This document shows, one piece after another, positions 1 through 4,983 of a DNA stretch of 8,209 bases. Both the position numbers and the translations under genes were made by a program. Each line of letters begins with the position of its first letter. The stretch's first letter is position 1. Source of the DNA: Spirochaetales bacterium (GTDB taxonomy: Bacteria; Spirochaetota; Spirochaetia; Sphaerochaetales; Sphaerochaetaceae). Where the stretch lies: positions 1-8,209 of the forward strand of contig JAFVFA010000166.1 in NCBI GenBank assembly GCA_017475725.1, in the 5' to 3' direction. Under the pieces are notes generated by a model, which worked only from the letters and a program-made list of their open reading frames with translations, searched no databases and was not told the origin of the DNA.

Positions 1-346
1 CCTCAAGGAACTCCATGTCCCCGTTGGAACCCAGAACGATCTTGCAGAGATCCATATGGTTCTCAAGACATCTTACCAGAATCAGCAGCGAGTCTCGCGA
101 TTTCTGGTCTATGGCCTCAAGGGCTGATGCGAAATCGCTGAAGAACTCGCCCTCCATCTCCTTGACCATGGCCTTGACGTCCTGGTAATGGAAGTAGAAG
201 GTGCTTCTGTTCACATCAGCATCTGATGTCAGCTCCTTCACCGTGATTGCCCTCAGCGGCTTTCTGAGAACCATTCTCATAAGGCTTGCACGCAACCTCC
301 TCTTTGTGTTGCGCACACTTCTGTTCAGATCTCCGCTGACATTCAT
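1..346 (-). CDS. TetR/AcrR-family transcriptional regulator, N-terminal part (truncated by window edge)
   Basis: An open frame of 115 codons reads from ATG at 346 down to the left edge with no stop, so the gene continues outside the window. The N-terminal layout is typical of TetR proteins: a basic first helix (residues 11-20), then a helix-turn-helix around residues 34-53 containing ITVKELTSDADVNRSTFYFH, where the STFYFHY stretch is the usual TetR recognition-helix signature. It is followed by an amphipathic helix that starts the ligand and dimerisation domain. The start is supported by a GGAGGTG ribosome site four bases upstream (351-357) and by a well-spaced promoter at 372-400. Such proteins are cytoplasmic repressors, often of their own gene or a neighbour. 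The ligand cannot be inferred because the sensing domain is mostly outside the window. The gene lies downstream of yqeB on the same strand but has its own promoter, so it need not belong to the selenium system. Confidence 0.82.
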   Translation of the reverse strand, partial: MNVSGDLNRSVRNTKRRLRASLMRMVLRKPLRAITVKELTSDADVNRSTFYFHYQDVKAMVKEMEGEFFSDFASALEAIDQKSRDSLLILVRCLENHMDLCKIVLGSNGDMEFLE

Positions 347-371
347 CCCACACCTCCATCATGACTATGGA

Positions 372-400
372 AATATAATCAACATCAATCTAATATTCAA
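372..400 (-). promoter_or_regulatory. Sigma-70-type promoter of the TetR-family gene
   Basis: On the minus strand TTGAAT (plus 395-400) and TATATT (plus 372-377) are separated by 17 bases. This predicts a transcript start near 365 and a leader of about 18 bases carrying the GGAGGTG site. A short inverted repeat, ACACTGTGT (400-408), touches the -35 element and could be an autoregulatory site. The intergenic stretch 347-427 is AT-rich and shows no hairpin terminator for the upstream yqeB, so read-through from yqeB into this gene is possible. Confidence 0.6.
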
Positions 401-427
401 CACTGTGTCGGATTTTTGTTTGTTTTT

Positions 428-1255
428 TTAGTTGTTTTCTGAAAGATAATGGAGGACAGCCTCAAGGACGGAACCGGAAAGGGCCCTTGCCTTGTCGGAG
501 CATGTCAGATAGTCCGCCTGATCCCCCCTGGGGTCTATGTCAGCGATTTTGAAATGGTCGGGCACGCAGAGCCCATCCTGCAGAAGGCCTCGGATCATTC
601 CGTCTATCTTGGCCCGGACCTCTGCATCCCCGACATGGGCAATGACATCGCCCTTATGGACCACATCCCCGATTCTGCTGCACGACCTGAACAGACCCGC
701 GCATGGGGAGTGGATCACCCGTTCAACAGTGTAGCCCCCAATGTTTCCAGGTATGCCTGTATTGGGCTCCGCACAGCCTTCATAGATCAGCCTTGCAAGT
801 CTGTGCCCCCTTGTGGTCTCGATCACGCAGTCTACGTCACAGTCATCACCTGTCCCTGCCTTGAAGCCTGGTCCAAGCGCGACCGTGAAAGGCGCCATGG
901 CCTTGTTCGTACCAAGGTTCCTCTTGGCAATGATGGCGTCAACGACCACTGTCGGCCTCATTTTCTCTATGGTCTTCCCATCCGGGTCCACCACAACAGG
1001 AATGAAGTCCTTAGCCAATGCATCCTCAACATCTTCCATTCCGACAAGCTTGGCAGCCACTCCCTCCACCTCAGTCTGACCATCGAAGATAGCCTGGGCA
1101 AAGGACACCGTCCTTCGGATCACGGTAGGCTTCTCTATGTCCAGGGCAATGACCTTGAAGCCGCTGTTGTGGAGACGGATGATGATTGCTGTGGCCAGGT
1201 CTCCTGCGCCGCGTACCACCATCAGGTTGTTGAAGATGTCATCTGATCTTCCCAT
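428..1255 (-). CDS. yqeB: Selenium-dependent molybdenum hydroxylase maturation protein, YqeB family
   Basis: The 275-residue protein matches my recollection of the YqeB family, found with selenium-dependent molybdenum hydroxylases and thought to act in maturing their Mo centre; the exact reaction is unknown. Near the N-terminus is a dinucleotide-binding-like VVRGAGDLAT (about 13-22), followed by a beta strand ending LDIEKPTVIRR. Further conserved-looking blocks are VDAIIAKRN (about 105-113), ALGPGFKAG (about 126-134) and ETTRGH (about 146-151). It looks soluble, with no signal peptide or membrane segment. The frame is open 32 codons further upstream, but I place the start at ATG 1255 because AGGGAGGGAAGG lies just before it and the family block begins soon after. 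The start lies inside the last codons of yqeC (17-base overlap), indicating translational coupling. A later ATG at 1222 has no ribosome site. The YqeB assignment is firm; the biochemical role is inferred from context. Confidence 0.9.
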   Translation of the reverse strand: MGRSDDIFNNLMVVRGAGDLATAIIIRLHNSGFKVIALDIEKPTVIRRTVSFAQAIFDGQTEVEGVAAKLVGMEDVEDALAKDFIPVVVDPDGKTIEKMRPTVVVDAIIAKRNLGTNKAMAPFTVALGPGFKAGTGDDCDVDCVIETTRGHRLARLIYEGCAEPNTGIPGNIGGYTVERVIHSPCAGLFRSCSRIGDVVHKGDVIAHVGDAEVRAKIDGMIRGLLQDGLCVPDHFKIADIDPRGDQADYLTCSDKARALSGSVLEAVLHYLSENN

Positions 1256-1946
1256 AGATCCTTCCCTCCCTTTCGGATGCCGCATAGACATGGACATCAG
1301 ACGGATACTCAAGCCCCTTAAGCAATGGAAGGGGGCAGCACTCCTCCGCACCGTTGAAGACTATGGCCCTTCTCCCCACAATCGAGCTCTTCAGGAGCCC
1401 TTCAACATCATGCAGAAGCCAGTTCAGATAGTCTGCATCCACGACAAGGTCCCGTTCCTCACCGAAGGCGACCTCTGATGTCCTCCTGCCTATGGCCCAG
1501 AGTCCAAGTATTGATATCGTGAACGTTGTGAACGCAGGGACCTGGGGATCCCTCTCCGTATGGACCTTGACGGGTAGGAGCCTTGCTCCATCCGCCTCAT
1601 TGATGACCACGTCATACATCCCCATCAAGGCCTCAAGATTCCCAATCGGTGGGCAGTACCATTTTCCGGTCTCCGGGTTCTCAAGCGCGTAAAGGACCGC
1701 ACAGGGACCTTCTGGTCTGAATGACAGGACGGAGTCATCGGAGAACACCATATCCGCCCCATAATCATGCCGATGCGGAGACATTATCTTGGTGGTGGTG
1801 GTCATCAGCACCCTTTTCCCGGCAGAACGCAGATAATCTGCGTACCTTTCCATGAATGTGGTCTTCCCACCACTGCCTATGAGAGAGATGAAGGCCTTTC
1901 CCATGCCTGTGAGGGAGGCTATTTCCCTATAGAGTCCCATGTCCAT
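1239..1946 (-). CDS. yqeC: Selenium cofactor biosynthesis protein YqeC (P-loop protein)
   Basis: This 235-residue cytoplasmic protein has a Walker A loop, LIGSGGKTT (about 22-30), at the end of a first beta strand. It is followed by the second-strand motif LMTTTTK (about 47-53) and an acidic NEADGA block (about 116-121), the arrangement of the YqeC family of putative nucleotide-binding accessory proteins of selenium-dependent molybdenum hydroxylases. Its precise reaction is not established. The start is taken at ATG 1946, with GGAG seven bases upstream (1954-1957). An ATG two codons later and an in-frame TTG at 1970 are alternatives, the TTG without a good ribosome site. It is the first gene of a yqeC-yqeB unit, with the next start inside its 3' end, and is divergent from a ModE-type regulator gene whose promoter overlaps its own. 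Local control by that regulator is plausible but unproven. Confidence 0.88.
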   Translation of the reverse strand: MDMGLYREIASLTGMGKAFISLIGSGGKTTFMERYADYLRSAGKRVLMTTTTKIMSPHRHDYGADMVFSDDSVLSFRPEGPCAVLYALENPETGKWYCPPIGNLEALMGMYDVVINEADGARLLPVKVHTERDPQVPAFTTFTISILGLWAIGRRTSEVAFGEERDLVVDADYLNWLLHDVEGLLKSSIVGRRAIVFNGAEECCPLPLLKGLEYPSDVHVYAASEREGRIYGKIR

Positions 1947-1962
1947 GATTCTACTCCAAACA

Positions 1963-1992
1963 TTGCACAAAGGATAGATTGGGGACTATACT
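1963..1992 (+). promoter_or_regulatory. Promoter of the ModE-like regulator gene, probably leaderless
   Basis: TTGCAC (1963-1968) and TATACT (1987-1992) are separated by 18 bases. The expected start of transcription, six to seven bases after the -10 box, falls on the ATG at 1999, so the mRNA would begin at or very near the start codon. The TATA of this -10 box is also part of the opposite-strand -10 box of yqeC. Confidence 0.55.
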
Positions 1993-1997
1993 TTGTG
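1966..1997. repeat. Inverted repeat flanking the shared -10 core (candidate operator)
   Basis: CACAAAG (1966-1972) and its reverse complement CTTTGTG (1991-1997) form a perfect 7-base inverted repeat around an 18-base centre containing the overlapping -10 boxes. The centres of the arms are 25 bases apart, between two and two and a half helical turns. It could bind a dimeric regulator, possibly the adjacent ModE-like protein. There is no direct evidence for binding. Confidence 0.35.
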
Positions 1998-2014
1998 TAT
2001 GGATTTCGCTGCAA
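1985..2014 (-). promoter_or_regulatory. Promoter of the yqeC-yqeB operon
   Basis: On the minus strand TTGCAG (plus 2009-2014) and TATAGT (plus 1985-1990) are separated by 18 bases. The predicted transcript start is near 1978, giving a leader of about 32 bases that carries the GGAG ribosome site of yqeC. The -35 element lies within the first codons of the divergent regulator gene, and the -10 boxes of the two promoters overlap by four bases. Confidence 0.5.
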
Positions 2015-2343
2015 AACTGGTTCTGTTCGAAGGTGAGTTGGGCTTCTTCGGCCCTGGTGTCAAAGACCTCTTCCTGTGCATTGACTCCGAGAGATCGGTC
2101 AAGGCGGCATGCGAGAAGATGGGCCTGAGCTATTCCAAGGCATGGAAGATGATCCGCAACGTCGAGAAGGCAATCGGAAAGCCTGCCGTAACCAGGGTCC
2201 AGGGCGGCCATGACGGTGGATCCGCGAGCCTGACCGAAGCCGGACGAGACCTCCTTGACAGGTACATGAACCTTGAGAAGGAAGGCAGGGAGGCTCTGAA
2301 GCCCCTTTACGAGAAGGAGTTCCGCACTTTCCTCAAGCCTTGA
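1999..2343 (+). CDS. ModE-type winged helix-turn-helix regulator without molybdate-binding domain
   Basis: This 114-residue protein resembles the N-terminal DNA-binding domain of ModE and LysR-like regulators. A short beta hairpin (KLVLFEGELGFFGPG, about 6-20) precedes a helix-turn-helix, roughly residues 33-53, including AACEKMGLSYSKAWKMIRNV. A wing follows with RVQGGHDGGSASLTEAGRDL, then a C-terminal helix. Full ModE carries C-terminal TOBE domains that bind molybdate; they are absent, so any effector must be sensed otherwise. Proteins of this short type are common beside molybdenum and tungsten genes. The start at ATG 1999 fits the family N-terminus but has no well-placed ribosome site. 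A TTG two codons upstream (1993) has GGGGA seven bases before it and is an alternative. The gene is divergent from yqeC and its 3' end overlaps selD by 11 bases. Control of the flanking selenium genes is inferred from position only. Confidence 0.83.
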   Translation: MDFAAKLVLFEGELGFFGPGVKDLFLCIDSERSVKAACEKMGLSYSKAWKMIRNVEKAIGKPAVTRVQGGHDGGSASLTEAGRDLLDRYMNLEKEGREALKPLYEKEFRTFLKP

Positions 2344-3367
2344 ATATCACATCCCTGTCAGCCTTAGGCACGACCCTTCCGACTACCTTGCAGTAAGGTC
2401 TGTCCATCTCATCCGCAAATGCCCTGGCATCGGCTTCCGGCATGAACAGCAGCAAACCTCCGGAGGTCTGAGGGTCATAGGCCAGATCGATCATCTCCTG
2501 CGGAATCCCTTCCTCGAACCTGACCTTGTCGAAGAGGTAGTCCTCGTTGGTGTATCGCCCTTCAGGTATCAGCCCGAACCTTGCCAGCTCCAATGCCCCC
2601 TCTATGACCGGGATGCTCCCCATGTCGAACTCTATCGTCACACCCGAGCCTGATGCACATTCCTGGGAATGCCCTGCAAGGGAGAAACCTGTGACATCGG
2701 TGGCCGCATGCACGGTGTACTTTCTGGCCTTGTCCCTGGCCTCCCTGTTCAGTCTTGTCATGGAGTCCACAGCTGCGTCAATGCTCTCCTGTGAGGCCTC
2801 ACCACCCTTTGCAGCGGTATTGACTATTCCAACCCCCAAGGCTTTTGTAAGGACAACAACATCGCCTACTTCAGCACCTGAATTGGACCATACGTCATTT
2901 TTTTTCATATATCCGGTGACACACAGGCCATACTTTGGCGTAGGATCGGCAATCGTGTGTCCACCGGCTATCACTGCACCAGCCTCCTTGACCTTCTGGA
3001 TTCCTCCCCGGAGGATCTTGTCCATGACATCCAGTTCAAGGCACGACGGAAAGCAGAGCAGATTCATTGCCACAGCAGGCTCGCCACCCATGGCATAGAC
3101 ATCCGACAGAGCATTCGCAGCGGCGATCTCCCCGAATATGAATGGGTCGTCAACCATGGGAGGGAAGAAGTCAACGGTCTGCACGGAGACGATGTCATCC
3201 GTGACGCTGTAGACCAATGCATCGTCTGCGCTCTCGAAGCCCTCCAGCAACTTGTCGCTCTTCATCAGAGGCAGGTTGTCTATGACCCTGTGGAGCTTCT
3301 CAGGCGGAAGCTTTGCGGCACAGCCTGAGGTCTTCACCATACTTGTAAGCTTTACATCAGTTTTCAT
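2333..3367 (-). CDS. selD: Selenide, water dikinase (selenophosphate synthetase)
   Basis: SelD makes selenophosphate from selenide and ATP, the activated selenium donor for selenocysteine, selenouridine and the selenium cofactor of molybdenum hydroxylases. The 344-residue length is normal. The N-terminal catalytic loop reads SGCAAK: Cys16 and Lys19 match the essential Cys17 and Lys20 of E. coli, while the second cysteine (E. coli Cys19) is alanine here. Metal-binding aspartates are visible at about 48-49, Asp66 in VDFFPP, Asp89 in ALSDVYAMGG and Asp224 in ATDVTGFSLAGH. The GGH motif is at 135-137 and DPQTSGG at 298-304. The catalytic residue is an ordinary cysteine codon, not TGA. It is the last gene of the yedE operon and its start overlaps the end of the DUF3343 gene by 11 bases, with only a weak ribosome site, so it is probably translated by coupling. 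Its stop overlaps the convergent regulator gene. Confidence 0.97.
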   Translation of the reverse strand: MKTDVKLTSMVKTSGCAAKLPPEKLHRVIDNLPLMKSDKLLEGFESADDALVYSVTDDIVSVQTVDFFPPMVDDPFIFGEIAAANALSDVYAMGGEPAVAMNLLCFPSCLELDVMDKILRGGIQKVKEAGAVIAGGHTIADPTPKYGLCVTGYMKKNDVWSNSGAEVGDVVVLTKALGVGIVNTAAKGGEASQESIDAAVDSMTRLNREARDKARKYTVHAATDVTGFSLAGHSQECASGSGVTIEFDMGSIPVIEGALELARFGLIPEGRYTNEDYLFDKVRFEEGIPQEMIDLAYDPQTSGGLLLFMPEADARAFADEMDRPYCKVVGRVVPKADRDVIFKA

Positions 3368-3596
3368 AGATCATCTCGTATCGGCCATCCTTCTCTTCGT
3401 AGACGGCCTCCAAATTCTCGTTCACGTACTCTTTCAGGAACGGTCCGTTGAAGACGGCGCAGGTCCCGCAGGATGAAGACAAATAACGAGGAACCGGGCG
3501 CAATGTGCATCCGGCTCCCACAGTCTTTCTGAACAGCATGGCACCATAATGGTTGGCGAAGGTCGCCACCATCACTTTGTTGCCTTTATCTTCCAT
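3357..3596 (-). CDS. DUF3343 small protein, putative Se/S carrier
   Basis: This small cytoplasmic protein of up to 79 residues matches the DUF3343 family, described as putative Se/S carrier-like and repeatedly found beside selenium-cofactor genes. Visible features are a first strand with small and hydrophobic residues (MVATFANHYGAMLFRK, about 9-24), a Cys at about 30, the family-like PVPRYLSSSCGTC (about 35-46) with a Cys-x-x-Cys pair at 43 and 46, and a C-terminal strand. The cysteines are candidates for carrying a persulfide or perselenide, which is an inference. Two starts are possible. ATG 3596 has GAGGAG 11 bases upstream, a rather long gap. ATG 3572 overlaps the TGA of the preceding gene as TGATG, giving 71 residues that begin directly at the first strand. 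I report the longer form but think the shorter equally likely. It is the third gene of the yedE-yedF-DUF3343-selD run. Confidence 0.85.
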   Translation of the reverse strand: MEDKGNKVMVATFANHYGAMLFRKTVGAGCTLRPVPRYLSSSCGTCAVFNGPFLKEYVNENLEAVYEEKDGRYEMIYEN

Positions 3597-3775
3597 TCGC
3601 CATCGAGCTCCTCTGCAGTGACATTATACTTCATTGCCTTGAGAAAGCGCGATACATTCTCAAGAGGTGCTCTCTGGTCAACCAGAACCTCGATGCTCTC
3701 CGGTTTGTCTGCAATAGCTCTCTTTGTCTTGATGACAGGCTCAGGACAGCTGAGTCCTCTACAATCCAGTTCCAT
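3572..3775 (-). CDS. yedF: TusA/SirA-like sulfur (selenium) carrier, YedF type
   Basis: A 67-residue protein with the TusA-fold signature LDCRGLSCPEPV at its N-terminus. Cys10 of the CPxP motif is the residue that carries sulfane sulfur in TusA relatives. Next to yedE and selD it is best read as the YedF-type carrier, probably passing selenium or sulfur from the membrane importer or the desulfurase towards SelD. Selenium-metabolism YedF proteins of other bacteria are often near 200 residues with a second DsrE-like domain; that domain is absent here. The start is ATG 3775 because AAGGAG sits seven bases upstream and the motif begins immediately after. Eight more in-frame codons upstream lie inside the end of yedE and are not needed. 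The yedE stop ends one base before this ATG, so the two genes are surely co-transcribed and coupled. Confidence 0.88.
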   Translation of the reverse strand: MELDCRGLSCPEPVIKTKRAIADKPESIEVLVDQRAPLENVSRFLKAMKYNVTAEELDGEWKIKATK

Positions 3776-3776
3776 A

Positions 3777-4874
3777 TTATTTCTCCTTCTTGTTTGCAAA
3801 TGTCTTGACGCAGGCTATGGCCAGCAGGATAACGATGCAGGCAATCACCGCGACCTTTCCCTTTGTGCTGATTCCACCGACCTTGTAGACTCCCTCAACA
3901 ACGCTGTCAGCGCTGCCGGCAAGTCCGAAGTTGTGGGAGATTGCGGCACCGGTCAGAAGTCCGAGGACTGTGATGGCGCTGTCGCTGTTTCCCTCACCTG
4001 CAAGGATCAGCTGTCTGAGCGGGCAGCCGCCGAGCATTGTGCAGCCGAGTCCGCAGACGAACATTCCAAGGAAGTTCCAGAGATGTGCGCTGTGGGCAAC
4101 AGGCTGGCTTGTGAAGCCGAGCTTGAAGTTGCCTGTGATCAGGTTCATGATCAGGGCGCAGATGAAAAGTGCGATGAAACCTGTGATCAGTGTTCCGTCC
4201 TTCAGCAGGTAGAGGTCTCTGAAACCGCCGGCCATGCACATCCTGGTTCTCTGGGCCAGAACGCCTACAATGAGGCCTGCGCAGAGCGAGATGACCAGAG
4301 GCGCATGCATTGAGCCCGGACCAGACTCGGAGAATGCGAACAGGGCAGGGGCAATCAGGACCAGAAGCAGCAGGATCACGTTCACGATTGAGATGGCCGC
4401 GCCCTCAAGGGGAGCCTGCCTGTGTGACCTTCCCAGTGAGAAGCCCTTTGCCAGGAAGAATGACCCGCATCCGATTCCTGCGGCAAAGCCAAGAAGTCCG
4501 ATAAGGGCATTGAGGTCTCCTGCTGAGAGCCTGAGCACCATCCTGAACGGACAGCCAAGGAAGGCAAGACAGCCGATCATGACCATGACGCCAATGCAGA
4601 AGCGAAGCATCGGGGATGAGCCGCCTCTGGCGTTGAACTCCTTTGTGGCCAGGCTGATCAGGAACGAGCCAAGCACCAGACCGATGATCTCAGGTCTGAC
4701 ATATCTGACAGGGGCCGCGGTGTGCAGCTTGATTCCTCCTGCAATGTCCCTTATGAAACAGGCAATGCAGAAACCCATGTTCTTCGGGTTGCCCAGAAGA
4801 ACAAGAACAACAGCAATGATTCCAATGAGTCCGCCTGCAATCATCAGGTTCCTCATCTCCTTTGAAATCTTCAT
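3777..4874 (-). CDS. yedE: YedE-family selenium-metabolism membrane transporter
   Basis: A 365-residue inner-membrane protein dominated by long hydrophobic segments (for example about 11-28, 62-76, 92-106, 160-181, 193-208, 230-248, 268-280, 301-314 and 341-356), ending in a lysine-rich tail. It belongs to the YeeE/YedE family of presumed thiosulfate or sulfur/selenium importers; members beside yedF and selD are taken to serve selenium metabolism. An internal duplication is visible: GFCIACFIRD (34-43) is echoed by RMCMAGGFRD (211-220), and LGCPFRMVL (106-114) by GGCPLRQLI (282-290). These cysteines are the likely conducting or binding residues. The start is ATG 4874, preceded by GGAGGAAGG; the frame is open 14 codons further but those lie in the leader. 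It heads the operon yedE-yedF-DUF3343-selD and is divergent from the desulfurase gene. The transported species cannot be read from the sequence. Confidence 0.9.
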   Translation of the reverse strand: MKISKEMRNLMIAGGLIGIIAVVLVLLGNPKNMGFCIACFIRDIAGGIKLHTAAPVRYVRPEIIGLVLGSFLISLATKEFNARGGSSPMLRFCIGVMVMIGCLAFLGCPFRMVLRLSAGDLNALIGLLGFAAGIGCGSFFLAKGFSLGRSHRQAPLEGAAISIVNVILLLLVLIAPALFAFSESGPGSMHAPLVISLCAGLIVGVLAQRTRMCMAGGFRDLYLLKDGTLITGFIALFICALIMNLITGNFKLGFTSQPVAHSAHLWNFLGMFVCGLGCTMLGGCPLRQLILAGEGNSDSAITVLGLLTGAAISHNFGLAGSADSVVEGVYKVGGISTKGKVAVIACIVILLAIACVKTFANKKEK

Positions 4875-4897
4875 TGATTCCTTCCTCCAAATAGTGA

Positions 4898-4913
4898 TTG
4901 CAACAAAGTGCAA
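4898..4913. repeat. TTGCA-N6-TGCAA inverted repeat in the yedE leader (candidate operator)
   Basis: TTGCA (4898-4902) and TGCAA (4909-4913) flank ACAAAG. The element would lie about 11-26 bases downstream of the predicted yedE transcript start. It contains TTGCAACAAAG, one base different in length from TTGCACAAAG at 1963-1972 near the yqeC start, so the two may be sites for the same regulator. It is short and could be chance. Confidence 0.35.
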
Positions 4914-4930
4914 CATTTATTCCAAATTTG

Positions 4931-4959
4931 ATTTTACCATCATATCTTTGGAAATACAA
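4931..4959 (-). promoter_or_regulatory. Promoter of the yedE-yedF-DUF3343-selD operon
   Basis: On the minus strand TTGTAT (plus 4954-4959) and TAAAAT (plus 4931-4936) are separated by 17 bases. The predicted transcript start is near 4924, giving a leader of about 50 bases with the GGAGGAAGG ribosome site of yedE and the TTGCA/TGCAA repeat. The leader is too short for a known riboswitch. Confidence 0.5.
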
Positions 4960-4977
4960 TGGAAATTATGCTATACT
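4948..4977 (+). promoter_or_regulatory. Promoter of the desulfurase-xdhC operon, probably leaderless
   Basis: TTGGAA (4948-4953) and TATACT (4972-4977) are separated by 18 bases, with a TG at 4969-4970 giving an extended -10 box. The expected transcript start is at or next to the ATG at 4984. A 7-base direct repeat TGGAAAT (4949-4955 and 4960-4966) spaced 11 bases apart lies within the promoter and may be a protein-binding site. It overlaps the divergent yedE promoter. Confidence 0.55.
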
Positions 4978-4983
4978 GATGCC

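Noticed and set aside
449..1246. 265-codon plus-strand open frame
   Set aside because: It is the antisense shadow of yqeB. The minus-strand frame has clear family motifs and a strong ribosome site; this one shows no recognisable domain.
2547..3098. 183-codon plus-strand open frame within selD
   Set aside because: Antisense shadow of a well-conserved selD, rich in Ser, Pro and Thr and without recognisable domains.
3278..3367. Possible selenocysteine (in-frame TGA) in SelD
   Set aside because: The catalytic position is a TGC cysteine codon and no in-frame TGA interrupts any real gene here.
3549..4313. 254-codon plus-strand open frame rich in Cys, Glu and Asp
   Set aside because: It lies antisense to yedE and yedF. 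Its odd composition is what results from reading transmembrane codons on the other strand, and no ribosome site or motif was seen.
4875..4930. Molybdenum-cofactor or other riboswitch in the yedE leader
   Set aside because: The predicted leader is only about 50 bases and shows one short repeat, too little for a known riboswitch fold.
4234..4983. Upstream in-frame extension of the desulfurase frame (about 250 codons)
   Set aside because: It runs antisense through yedE and across the divergent promoters. The extension has a composition unlike a folded protein, while the family N-terminus (YLDNAATSFP) begins right after ATG 4984.
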